Of a stretch of DNA of 64,000 nt, positions 9,244-17,978 are shown one piece after another. Below the pieces are notes generated by a model. It ran no database searches. It was not told the origin of the DNA and saw nothing but the letters and a program-made list of their open reading frames with translations. Within the stretch, counting starts at the first letter, position 1, and every line of letters starts with the position of its first letter. The DNA comes from JAPOUP01 sp965203255 (GTDB lineage Bacteria; Pseudomonadota; Alphaproteobacteria; Rhodobacterales; Rhodobacteraceae), in the NCBI GenBank assembly GCA_965203255.1, contig OZ241882.1:744001-808000 (forward strand), given 5' to 3'. The translations under genes and the position numbers were made by a program.

Positions 9244-12200
9244 CGCGGCGGCTCGGCAGATTGAAGAAGGTGTTTTAGATCGAATTGCTGAGCGGTGACG
9301 CCGAAGGCGGGCTCAATATCAAAAGGACGCCATACATATTTCGGTTTTTGGGCAAAGCCTTCCGCTACATACACAACGGCCAGTATGTAATCATCCGGCT
9401 TGTTCAAGCAGGTTATGATCTCATTGCGGGTCACCATGATCGAGGTTGCGCCCTCGACGCGTCCCTTCACTTCAATGAAGCGCTGTTTCTTTGCTCTGGG
9501 ATCGAAGGAGAGAATATCATAGCCCACTTTCTGGGGTGAGACGTCTATAGGCTCGTTACCAAGCTTTGTCTCTGCCGCCATGACCGCTTGCATGGCACGC
9601 TCTTCGATCTTCTTCCGTGCTTCGGCGTCCTCGGCGAATCCACTGGGCAGGCCCGCGCCGTCTGACTTAGCCAACAAAAGTCCTTTTGGAATAACGACGA
9701 GGCCACCACGAACAGCAGGTGGGGCCGCTTTGATGTTCTTCTCTTCACTCAACTGCTGCATGCGTTTTTGCAGACGATCTGAGAGGTCTTCAGCGCGGCG
9801 ACGGGCGTTCTCCCAGTTTAGTCTGGTCTTCTTTCCCGCCTTTTCCTGTTCCTGAAGCTCGAAGGCGCGGGAATCCCAGTAGTTTATCTCCTTCTTTAAG
9901 CGTGCCTGGACTTCCCGTTCGGTCTTCGCGACTTCGGGAATGCGCCTTGCCTTCACCTCTTTGAGATGGTCTCGGGCCAGTTCGATAATCGCAAATACCT
10001 TAACCTTCTCTTCGAGATTGCCAGAAAGCCAGCTCTCGCCGAGCTCTTCACTGACGAGGCTGAGTTCTTCCGGTGTTGCCGCCCGTAGATCGAGGTGAGG
10101 CGCGATACCCGCGCTTGCTACATCGCCGTCTTCGTTGATGGCCGCAAACTGCAAACGCTGCGAAACGATCTGCGGTGAACCGCTGCTTGTCCGACGCCCG
10201 TCCTCAATGCTGTGTTTGAGCAAAAAGACTGCCCTGACCTCATCGCTGAGGTCCGAGTCATCGATCATCACTGCGCCTTGTTTGAGTAGATGGCCGTATT
10301 GCTCTCGCACCAGGCTGATCACAGCTTCTAAGAGCGGGTGGCCGGGACACACGAACTCGGCAACAGGTTGGCGGTGTATGTACGTCTTATTAAAGCAAAT
10401 GCGCTCATAGCGCTTCTGGATGGGCGCACTGGTCCCGATCAGCCGATCGCGTTCGCGGATACGAACCGGTACGTGCGTGATCTCGAAGCGGCCTTCCTCG
10501 CGCATCTTGAAGCGCCCGCCAAGATGCTCAAAAGCTTCGAGGAAGAAGCTCTGGATATGGTGCGGTTGAAGCCTCTCCGCTTCGGCGCGCTCCATCTTCA
10601 GGCGAACTTCTTCGACTGTCGCCTGCGGCATCATATCGTTAGTCAGCTTTCGCTTCTTCAGGAGCTCGTCGATATGTTCATAATCAACTGCGCCGTCGAT
10701 CTGCTGGAACAGTTTCGCCTTCACATCTTCCCGGTCGCCGTACTGGATCGCATCCCAAAGCAAATCCTTAAGCGAGGTTCCCTCGAACATTTCGCCGAGC
10801 ACGTCGTAGACCCGGCCCTTTAGAGCGCTGCGTGCAGTTTCCAGCTTTTCGAGAAGACGTCCGTAGACCTGGCCTTCTCGCGTATTGGCAGCAACAAGGT
10901 TCCAAAGGTGACAGACCTCCGTTTGACCGATCCTGTGGATACGGCCAAATCGCTGCTCAATCTTGTTCGGGTTCCACGGCAGATCGTAGTTCACCATCAG
11001 GTGACCGCGCTGCAAGTTCACACCCTCGCCAGCGGCATCGCTCGCCACCAGCACCATTAAATCTCGGTCCTGCATGAAGCGGCTGATTACCTTGCGCCGC
11101 TCTTCACGGTTTACGCCGCCGTGGATGACTTCCACCGCATCAGCCTTACCAAGTCGTCCTCTGATCTTATCTGCGAGGTACTGAAGCGTGTCCTTCGCTT
11201 CGGTGAAAATGATGAGCTTCCTGCGCACACCGTCGCCGTCGATCATGAGATCATCGTCAAGGATTTTGTCGAGCTGGTTCCACTTCGTATCCTTGCCGGA
11301 TTTCAGGACGTTGAGCGCTTGAAGCTCCAAGCCCTTGAGCGTCTCGACTTCGATTTCCAGCTGCTCGATCGTTTCGGCCCTGGTCGCCGTCGTCGAGATC
11401 GTCTCTTCGAAACGCTCGATGTCTTCTTCGCTATACTCGTCGATGTTCGAGAGAACTTCGTCGCTCAGCATCTCATCGCTAGAGGAGAGATCGTGTTTCT
11501 TGCCGCGTGCGATCAGTCGGGCCTCGTCTAGCTCGTTATCAAGCCGTTCGCGGCGTCGCTTGAGCGATTGGTAGATCGCAGCGGGCGAAGACGCGAGGCG
11601 ACGTTGCAGGATTTGCAGCGCGAACCCGACATTGTTTCGTTTCTTACCATCGTCTTCGGCGAAACGCTGGACGCGGTTCATCTCTTCGCGGACATACTCC
11701 GTTACAGCAGCATACAGCGACGCCTCTTCACCGGAGAGATCGTAATGAACGGTGTAGGCACGGCGCTCGGGAAAAAGTGGCGTACCATCGAATTTCAGCA
11801 GCTCCTCTTTGGTGAGACGGCGCATCATGTCTTCGGTGTCTGCGTAGTGAACGCCATCGCGGAAGCGCCCCTCGAAGCGGTCGCCGTCTAACAGAGCCAT
11901 GAAAAGCTGGAAGTCGGCTTCCTTACCGTTGTGCGGCGTTGCCGACATCAGAAGCAAATGGCGGCAAATTCGCCCCAGTTTTTCACCGAGCTGATAGCGC
12001 TTCGTACGCTTAACCTCATTGCCGAAATAGCTCGCGGACATGCGGTGCGCTTCGTCCGAGATAACGAGGTCCCACTCGGTCGAACGGATCAGCTTCTCCT
12101 GCAGTTCCTCATTCCGGGCGAGCACATCAAGGCGTGCGATCAAATGGTTCTTGTCGTTGAATGGATTCCCAGAACGCGAGTGTTCAATCATGTCCCGCGT

Positions 12201-12761
12201 GAGAATATCGAACTCCAGATTGAACTTCTCGCCGAGTTCGTCTTGCCACTGTTCAACCAAGCTGCCTGGGGCGACGACGAGGCAACGCTCTAGGTCCCCG
12301 CGGGCAATGAGTTCTTTGATGAGAAGCCCAGCCATGATGGTCTTGCCCGCACCTGGATCGTCGGCGAGCAAAAAACGCAGTGGCTGACGCGGTAGCATCT
12401 CGCCATAAACCGCCGTGATCTGGTGCGGCAGCGGCTGCACAAGGCTGGTGTGTATTGCAAGATAGGGATCGAAATGGTGCGCCAACTTGATCCGGTGCGC
12501 TTCAGTGACAAGACGGAGCAGTTCTCCGTTGGCGTCGAACGAAAATATCGACCCCGCGTTCGCAACGCGTAGCGTATGCTCCTCATCGCGATAGACGATA
12601 CGGTCTTGAACACCACCATTCGGGTCTTCATAGACCACTTTGACGGCCTGATCTCCAAACCATTCGACATTCACGATCTTCGCGCTGCCCGCTGGGGTCA
12701 GCCCCTCAATCGCTGCGCCGGATTTTAGGTCCTCCAGTTTTGCCTGTTTTCCCTCAGTCAT
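9240..12761 (-). CDS. SNF2-type helicase with DUF3883-like C-terminus
   Basis: 1173 residues from ATG 12761, preceded by GAGG about 6 nt upstream; an in-frame start at 12821 is less likely. Superfamily 2 motifs are clear: DPGAGKT (Walker A, about 135-141), DEAH (about 236-239), MSATPHNG (motif III) and QRFGRIHRIGQ (motif VI). The last 90 residues (KVGYDILSFDP...RFIEVKGR) match a DUF3883-type, nuclease-like fold. It is expected to translocate on DNA. The gene order helicase, GHKL ATPase, DUF1156 methylase resembles the helicase plus methylase core of DISARM class 1 (DrmD, DrmMI), but no drmA, drmB or drmC is visible, so I do not call DISARM. Confidence 0.85.
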   Translation of the reverse strand: MTEGKQAKLEDLKSGAAIEGLTPAGSAKIVNVEWFGDQAVKVVYEDPNGGVQDRIVYRDEEHTLRVANAGSIFSFDANGELLRLVTEAHRIKLAHHFDPYLAIHTSLVQPLPHQITAVYGEMLPRQPLRFLLADDPGAGKTIMAGLLIKELIARGDLERCLVVAPGSLVEQWQDELGEKFNLEFDILTRDMIEHSRSGNPFNDKNHLIARLDVLARNEELQEKLIRSTEWDLVISDEAHRMSASYFGNEVKRTKRYQLGEKLGRICRHLLLMSATPHNGKEADFQLFMALLDGDRFEGRFRDGVHYADTEDMMRRLTKEELLKFDGTPLFPERRAYTVHYDLSGEEASLYAAVTEYVREEMNRVQRFAEDDGKKRNNVGFALQILQRRLASSPAAIYQSLKRRRERLDNELDEARLIARGKKHDLSSSDEMLSDEVLSNIDEYSEEDIERFEETISTTATRAETIEQLEIEVETLKGLELQALNVLKSGKDTKWNQLDKILDDDLMIDGDGVRRKLIIFTEAKDTLQYLADKIRGRLGKADAVEVIHGGVNREERRKVISRFMQDRDLMVLVASDAAGEGVNLQRGHLMVNYDLPWNPNKIEQRFGRIHRIGQTEVCHLWNLVAANTREGQVYGRLLEKLETARSALKGRVYDVLGEMFEGTSLKDLLWDAIQYGDREDVKAKLFQQIDGAVDYEHIDELLKKRKLTNDMMPQATVEEVRLKMERAEAERLQPHHIQSFFLEAFEHLGGRFKMREEGRFEITHVPVRIRERDRLIGTSAPIQKRYERICFNKTYIHRQPVAEFVCPGHPLLEAVISLVREQYGHLLKQGAVMIDDSDLSDEVRAVFLLKHSIEDGRRTSSGSPQIVSQRLQFAAINEDGDVASAGIAPHLDLRAATPEELSLVSEELGESWLSGNLEEKVKVFAIIELARDHLKEVKARRIPEVAKTEREVQARLKKEINYWDSRAFELQEQEKAGKKTRLNWENARRRAEDLSDRLQKRMQQLSEEKNIKAAPPAVRGGLVVIPKGLLLAKSDGAGLPSGFAEDAEARKKIEERAMQAVMAAETKLGNEPIDVSPQKVGYDILSFDPRAKKQRFIEVKGRVEGATSIMVTRNEIITCLNKPDDYILAVVYVAEGFAQKPKYVWRPFDIEPAFGVTAQQFDLKHLLQSAEPPR

Positions 12762-12951
12762 GGTTCGCCTCATCTCGACATTGGAAATGAATTTGACCGT
12801 AACGCGGCGGGTCGTGCTCAATGATATGAGCTATCTCCTGGGCGCTCGCATTGTATGTCGCCGCACGATACACGACGCTACTTGAAACGAGAGGCAAAAA
12901 AGACTCGAATTGAAGACTCGCTTCTAAGGTCCTCTTCTCGCCCCGTGTCAT
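12754..12951 (-). CDS. Small ORF coupled to both neighbours, unknown
   Basis: 65 residues starting MTRGEKRTLEASLQFESF. ATG overlaps the stop of the upstream mobilization-type gene as ATGA (12948-12951), and its own end overlaps the helicase start at 12761. Nothing in the sequence is recognisable. The overlap pattern is what coupled translation would give, but this could equally be the helicase leader or promoter region that happens to stay open. Confidence 0.3.
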   Translation of the reverse strand: MTRGEKRTLEASLQFESFLPLVSSSVVYRAATYNASAQEIAHIIEHDPPRYGQIHFQCRDEANHD

Positions 12952-13286
12952 TCTTGCGCCTCTTGCCGATCATAGTCAGGTTCGTCCTCAAGATCGTCTT
13001 GCTGCATGAGATAGAGAAGCAGGACCGCATCGACCATTGTGGGCGCGTCATGCTCCCCGCCGAGAAACAGGGTTTCGAGGCAAGAGTCCAGCGCGTTGAC
13101 CTTGCGGACCAGATCGCGCTGTTCCTGAGGCGTGAGGATGAGCGGAGCGGTTGGCGTCGGGGGGCCGTCATGCAGGGCACAGATCATCACGAAATCGGAG
13201 ACACTCCTGCCGACGGCTTCGGCCCGAACCCTGATCCGGTCCCAGTCGGCGGGGTCCCTGCAATAGACCGGTCGTCCCCTCTTCAT
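12948..13286 (-). CDS. Small MobC-like / ribbon-helix-helix-type protein
   Basis: 112 residues: MKRGRPVYCRDPADWDRI, then RVRAEAVGRSVSDFVMICAL, then a central helix and an acidic tail. The pattern of a short basic start, W-x-x-I/V and VGRSVSDFV is that of small DNA-binding relaxosome accessory proteins of the MobC type. ATG overlaps the preceding frame as ATGA. A DUF3363 relaxase fragment at 27764 supports a mobilization context. I infer oriT-binding or regulation; the exact family is uncertain. Confidence 0.5.
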   Translation of the reverse strand: MKRGRPVYCRDPADWDRIRVRAEAVGRSVSDFVMICALHDGPPTPTAPLILTPQEQRDLVRKVNALDSCLETLFLGGEHDAPTMVDAVLLLYLMQQDDLEDEPDYDRQEAQE

Positions 13287-13595
13287 TCCGAAACACCTTC
13301 CCCCGATCCGCCCGGCAGCGTCGGATCGGTGCGCAGCCGCAACCCGACCCTGCGCAGCGCCGCATTCCAGCCATCATCCTCACCCCGTTCCGCCAGCAGC
13401 ATCCGCTCCACTTCGCACAGCATCAGAACGGCGGTGTCGATGCGCTCAAGACGCGCCGCGATTGCTAAGGACCTTTCAGGGGCCAGTGCGCGCCGGATGA
13501 CATAGATGCTGGCAGACAGCCCGGTCCCGGATGATCTGCCACTCGCTGTCGGTTGCGTTCACGGCCCGTTGCCTGCTGATCGAATTGCCTTCCAT
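13283..13595 (-). pseudogene. MobC-like mobilization protein, frameshifted
   Basis: ATG at 13595 opens MEGNSISRQRAVNATDSEWQ then IIRDRA. A frame change near 13515 is needed to continue GLSASIYVIRRALAPERSLA, then IAARLERIDTAVLMLCEVER and an acidic end that overlaps the next gene as ATGA. The DSEWQIIRDRA...LSASIYVIRRAL pattern is typical of plasmid MobC-type relaxosome proteins. The lesion removes residues around the turn between the two helices, so the product is probably lost. Confidence 0.55.
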
Positions 13596-13700
13596 CCCAT
13601 GGTCCTGCTATGTGTATATGGAAGGGCTGGTAGGATATGTGCATGCCACCGGTCAAGGCCACCGAACGCACGCAAAAACTGCCATGGCTCCTATATTTAT

Positions 13701-13989
13701 GGGAATTATATACGATGGTGCCCAAGGCAACGGAGTGACCCGCAGGGCACCGGGCAGGCGCCACCCGGGGGCGTCGGCCCCGTCCGGCTGTCCGGTATGT
13801 TTCCCGACGACAGAGCCGCCGGGGGATGGTTCACGGAACGGCGCTGGCAGGAAGTCCCTCACTGTGGAACCGTCCGCGTCCAGTCGGGAGCGGCGCACAC
13901 GACGATGCCCTGCCGCTGCCGCGGGCGCGAATGCCGCAGGCGGTTCTTCGTGTGCACCGTCAGTTTGGGCACTATCGTATATAATTCCC
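13701..13989. mobile_element. IS1595-derived MITE, copy 2
   Basis: 289 bp with inverted ends GGGAATTATATACGATGG and its complement, flanked on both sides by the 8-bp A/T-rich duplication ATATTTAT (13693-13700 and 13990-13997). An 8-bp A/T-rich duplication is characteristic of IS1595 elements, and the interior still encodes a cysteine-containing N-terminal transposase stub (CGTVRVQSGAAHTTMPCRCR) without catalytic domain. The duplication shows it arrived by transposition. Confidence 0.8.
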
Positions 13990-14005
13990 ATATTTATTGC
14001 ACAAA

Positions 14006-15158
14006 GGCTTATCCCTTTGACCAAGGCGGTTCAACATTTTGTGCCTGAGGCACTTGACATGCGCTTCCGTTCGCTTTATGTTCTTGCCATGGCAAGCCGA
14101 TGGAAAGACGACCGCCCCATGTCCCGGCAGGGGTCCGGGGAACTCTTTCCGAACGAAGACGCCTGCGCCAGGCACCGCGCGGAGCTGCGCTGGTGCAAGG
14201 GATTCACGTGCCCGGCCTGCGGCGGCACGAAAGGCCGGGATCTGAAAGGCGACCGCCGCCGGAGGGAGTGCGCGGACCGCCGGCGGCAGGCCCCGGTGAC
14301 GGCCGGGACTGTGACGCACTGCTCCCACCCGCCGCCCGGGACCTGGTTCATGGCCGCCCACCCCAACGGCATCTCCACGCCGCGGCTCCAGGCGCAACTC
14401 GGCATCGGAGGCTACAGGTCGGCCTGGCTGCTTCCCGGAAGCTGCGGCGGGCGATGGTGGACCCGAACCGCAGCCCGCTGGCCGGGACCGCGGAGGTGGA
14501 CGGGGCGTCCATGCCCTGCCGGGGCCGCGGCGCGGCGGACGGGATCCCCATCGCCGGTGCGGTGGAACTGTCGGAGGACGGGAAACCACGCCGCATCCGG
14601 CTGGAAGGGGTGGACGGCTATGGCGGGGCGACGCTCCACGGCTTCGTCGCCGGGGCGGTCGCGGCGGGCGCCTGGGCCGTCACCGACGGGTGGAGCGGAT
14701 ACACCGGGCTGCCGGACAACCCGCGGGAGCGCAGGGTGGTCGGCGACCGTCCGGCCCACGGGGTCCTGAGGTGGATCCACCGGGTGTTCCCCGACCTCAG
14801 GCGCTGGGCCATGGGCGTTTACCACGGGCTGCGCAGGAAGCGCGCCCAGCGCCATCTGGACGGGTCCGTCTTCCGATGGAACCGCCGCCGCCACAGGCGG
14901 ACCTCCTTCGACCGACTCCCCGGCATCGGCCTCGGGCTGCCGCCCGCGACGTACCGCGACCTCACCGACCCAGGCGCCTGACGCCCGAACTCCGCCCCGG
15001 CCCGAAGCGCCGACTCCCAGTCCCCCCGAATCCCGATCCTTCCAGCTCCGGACGGGCCGCCGCGTGGCGGCGGCGGCCCGGATTCCGCCGGAATACGGGA
15101 AACCGGCCGTCAGACCGCCGGCACAGCATGTTGCGGTGCCGTAGTCAAAGGGATAAGC
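14006..15158 (+). mobile_element. IS1595-family element, decayed
   Basis: Bounded by GGCTTATCCCTTTGACC at the left and its near complement GTCAAAGGGATAAGC at the right. It contains one frameshifted transposase. No matching 8-bp duplication is seen at its flanks. Two further isolated copies of the same left end occur at 2758 and 50524. Confidence 0.7.
14089..14981 (+). pseudogene. IS1595-family transposase, frameshifted
   Basis: ATG at 14089 gives MASRWKDDRPMSRQG, a zinc-ribbon (CPACGGTKGRDLKGDRRRREC) and APVTAGTV. Near 14435 the frame must change to read RKLRRAMVDPNRSPLAGTAE, the start of the ISXO2-like catalytic domain, and then VTDGWSGYTGLPDN and a C-terminal TSFDRLPGIGLG segment. Catalytic acidic residues are partly replaced (EVDGAS instead of EVDE). 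The protein is GC-drifted and certainly inactive. Confidence 0.75.
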
Positions 15159-15268
15159 TTTTCAAGCCAATTACTGGGTTGAGTCTCGGATGCAGAGATT
15201 AATCGTCGAACTATTCTGTTGACTTTCGTGCGACTCATTTGGTTAATCGTTAAATTTGGAGTGGTCAG

Positions 15269-16045
15269 ATGGTCAGCATTAAAGAAGTCGCCAGTGAAAT
15301 TGGGGTTCCGACCGCAATGGTTCCTAACGCGCAGACGGGCAAAGGGCGGGTCTTTCTGGAGCTGATTGGAAGGATCCGGGCAAGGGCAGATGAACTTGGC
15401 TACTGACCTGGCACGGCGGCTCAGGCACTCAATACCGGGCAATCAGGCAATTCGAGTTCCGATTGCCCCGCAAGAAGGCACCACGCATGATGCCATGCCT
15501 GTTTCAGCCGCAGCAACCAACACAGCATCAGATCCCTGGAATTCCGGTGCCGCAGATCATATTGGGACTGGCACCCCTGTAGCGCGGTACATCGAGGACA
15601 TCGGACATTGAAAAATGGTGATCCTCGGTGGGGACCAAGTGTCAGAAGTGCAGAGGGATCGGATCGCAAGTATGATCGAAGCGCTGTCGGAGAAAATCGA
15701 AGCCAACATTTTCTGGTGTGAAACGCGAATCGGTCAAGCAATTGCGGAAGTCCGAGATGGCATTGCAGCGATCCTGACCACCTCAGAACTCAGCGCCCTC
15801 CAAGTGCGCTTGGAACTTATCTATGCGCAGATTTCGGTCCCAGGCAAAACGGGTCTGACGGGCTTCGATGGTATGACATTCGCCCAGATCATGGACCCGG
15901 CTTTGACGACCGATGCCCAGATGTCGAAGGCATCACCAGCCGAGCAATCGGAATCATCTGCGCCGGAATCCGCGGAGAAACGCCAAACCGTGAGGGCGCA
16001 ACCGTACCAATGCGGCTCGCCGTTCGTCAGTCGAAAGCCATTCCA
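15269..16045 (+). pseudogene. LacI-family regulator, degenerate
   Basis: ATG at 15269 with GGAG seven nt upstream opens MVSIKEVASEIGVPTAMVPN, a LacI helix-turn-helix, up to RARADELGY where TGA at 15404 interrupts. The middle is scrambled by indels. Later parts are recognizable in other frames: ILTTSELSALQVRLEL, VPGKTGLTGFDGMTFAQIMD PALTT, and the C-terminal IRGETPNREGATVPMRLAVR. Its position directly before the purine operon suggests it was the local repressor. The final fragment is in frame with the binding-protein gene that follows, with no stop between. Confidence 0.7.
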
Positions 16046-16075
16046 AAACAACCCTACCAAAAGGAGAACATCCCT

Positions 16076-17095
16076 ATGACCAAATACCTTTCAGCGCTTG
16101 CGTTGAGCGCAGCGCTCGCCGCGACCGGGGCGGCAGCCCAAGATACGCTGACAATCTCAGTCTACTCATTTGCCCAGGACGCATTCAAGGAGGCGCTATA
16201 TGACCCATTCGAGGAGATCTGCGGATGTGAGTTGGTCATTGAGACGGGGAACTCCATAGAGCGCATGGCCAAGATCGAAGCGAATGCCGCTGATCCCGTC
16301 ATCGATATGGCGGTAATCTCGTCGCACGATGCGCTGAGCCTCGCTCAGAAAGGGCTCCTGCAACCGTTGGATACCTCCAGGCTTTCCAGCTTCAACAAGC
16401 TTTATCCGGCCGCGCAGGATCCGCTCGGGGACAACATGGCCGTGGGATACACCTTCTACGCAAGCTCCATCGTGTATCGCGAAGACCTCGTCAGCATTGA
16501 AAGCTGGTCCGACCTCCTCGGCGATGAACTCGCTGGCAATGTCTCGCTGCCGAATATCACGGGCACCCAAGGCCCTCTGACACTGATGATGCTCGACAAG
16601 GCCGCGGGTGGGGACGCCAGCGACTTCGCAAGCACGATTTCAGAGATTGGCGAGCATGCGGATGATATCGTCACGTTTTACTCCCGCTCCTCGGAGCTTG
16701 CCCAACTCATGAACCAAGAAGAGGTGATCGCGGCACCGGTCGGACGATTTGCCTGGAGTCGTTTCAAAAGCTCGCCCCTTCCTTTCGCCTGGGCCGACCC
16801 CGCAGAGGGTCAGGCGGGTGGCATGAACGTCATGATCATGACCGCGAACAACGGCAATGAGGAGCTCGCCTATCAGCTCATGGATTACTGGCTTTCCACT
16901 GAGGTCCAGACCCGAATTGCCGAAGCTTTGATCGATAGCCCCGCCAATATGGAAGTTGTGGTGAGCGACGCGGTCGCCGAAAACCTGACCTACGGCGCAG
17001 AGCTTATCAACTCGCTCAATATCCTCGATCCCGCCGCGATCATCGCGAACCGTGATGCGTGGGTGGACCAGTGGAACTCGGAAGTGATCCGCTAA
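16076..17095 (+). CDS. ABC transporter substrate-binding protein (PotD/Fbp-like), purine operon
   Basis: 339 residues with a signal peptide (MTKYLSALALSAALAATGAA, cleavage after AQA-like AAAQ) so it acts in the periplasm. The fold is of the extracellular solute-binding type used by spermidine/iron-type importers. ATG at 16076 has AAAGGAGA 9 nt upstream. It is first in a tight operon with two permeases, an ATPase, a nucleoside hydrolase and adenine deaminase, so the ligand is probably a nucleoside or purine; that is inferred from context, not from the sequence. An upstream in-frame extension comes from the decayed LacI gene and is not used. Confidence 0.85.
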   Translation: MTKYLSALALSAALAATGAAAQDTLTISVYSFAQDAFKEALYDPFEEICGCELVIETGNSIERMAKIEANAADPVIDMAVISSHDALSLAQKGLLQPLDTSRLSSFNKLYPAAQDPLGDNMAVGYTFYASSIVYREDLVSIESWSDLLGDELAGNVSLPNITGTQGPLTLMMLDKAAGGDASDFASTISEIGEHADDIVTFYSRSSELAQLMNQEEVIAAPVGRFAWSRFKSSPLPFAWADPAEGQAGGMNVMIMTANNGNEELAYQLMDYWLSTEVQTRIAEALIDSPANMEVVVSDAVAENLTYGAELINSLNILDPAAIIANRDAWVDQWNSEVIR

Positions 17096-17107
17096 GGCAA
17101 CTTGGGA

Positions 17108-17126
17108 GCGGCCCGGTCGGGGCCGC
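17108..17126 (+). promoter_or_regulatory. Stem-loop after the binding-protein gene
   Basis: GCGGCCC and GGGCCGC arms with a 5-nt loop directly after the stop at 17095 and before the first permease. Such hairpins after binding-protein genes usually stabilise the upstream mRNA or attenuate the downstream genes. No U-run follows, so it is not a strong intrinsic terminator. Confidence 0.5.
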
Positions 17127-17149
17127 CATCCCTCAGGAGTTCCGCGCCC

Positions 17150-17974
17150 ATGTTTCTGGACCGTTCGGAAGGACTGGCCCTTGCATTGCCGGCGGCGGTC
17201 TTCACCTTTCTCGTGTTTCTGGTGCCCGTGGGCATCCTGCTCTCCGTGGCCTTCCAGGAGGATACCGGGGCCTGGAGCTTTCAGGGCTATATTGATTTCT
17301 TCGCGCAACCACTGAACCAGACCGTATTCTTCCGTACGCTTAAGCTGGGCATCCTGGTCGCCGGAACATCAGCTGTGATTGGCTATGCGGCCGCCTTCTG
17401 CATCGCGAACCTTCCCGCAACCTCGCGCGGGCGGATATTCGGCCTCGTGGTGCTTCCTCTAATGATCTCGCCGGTCGCCCGGACATATGCTTGGATCGTT
17501 ATCCTCGGACGAACTGGGATCGTGAACGATGTGATCGTGGGGCTTGGCCTCTCTGATACGCCAATCCGACTGCTCTTTACGGAAACCGCGGTTTTCATCG
17601 GATTGCTGCAGCTTTTCCTGCCCCTGATGATCATCTCCCTGGTGTCAGCCATGGAGAACATTCCGAAAGACGTGGTTGCCGCCGCGCGCGTTCTTGGAGC
17701 GAACTGGTTGCAGGTGTTCTTTCGGGTGATCCTCCCACTCACGAAGGAAGGCTTGGTAATCGGAGGCACGCTTGTCTTTACCGGTGCCCTGACAGCCTAC
17801 ATCACGCCTGCAATTCTGGGTGGTTCGAAAGTCCTCATGCTGGAAACGCTTCTTTACCAAAAAGTCAACGTTTCCAATGACTTTGTGTCCGCTAGCGTTA
17901 TTGCCATGATCCTTATTGTGATGTGTTTTTCGGCCAATCTCGTGCTAAAGCGCATCGCCTCGGTGAGGAACTGA
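17150..17974 (+). CDS. ABC transporter permease (PotB-type)
   Basis: 274 residues, six predicted membrane segments beginning with LALALPAAVFTFLVFLVPVG. The EAA loop that contacts the ATPase is near residues 170-190 (VAAARVLGANWLQVFFRVIL). ATG at 17150 (MFLDRSEG) has CAGGAG upstream; a longer in-frame start at 17102 lies inside the hairpin. It forms the inner-membrane channel with the next gene, 4 nt downstream. Confidence 0.88.
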   Translation: MFLDRSEGLALALPAAVFTFLVFLVPVGILLSVAFQEDTGAWSFQGYIDFFAQPLNQTVFFRTLKLGILVAGTSAVIGYAAAFCIANLPATSRGRIFGLVVLPLMISPVARTYAWIVILGRTGIVNDVIVGLGLSDTPIRLLFTETAVFIGLLQLFLPLMIISLVSAMENIPKDVVAAARVLGANWLQVFFRVILPLTKEGLVIGGTLVFTGALTAYITPAILGGSKVLMLETLLYQKVNVSNDFVSASVIAMILIVMCFSANLVLKRIASVRN

Positions 17975-17978
17975 CCTG

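Noticed and set aside
5029..12761. DISARM system
   Set aside because: No drmA, drmB or drmC homologue is visible and a GHKL ATPase is not a DISARM component; only the helicase plus methylase theme is shared.
12855..13505. 216-residue plus-strand frame
   Set aside because: It lies antisense to two MobC-like genes that have better family patterns and overlapping starts and stops.
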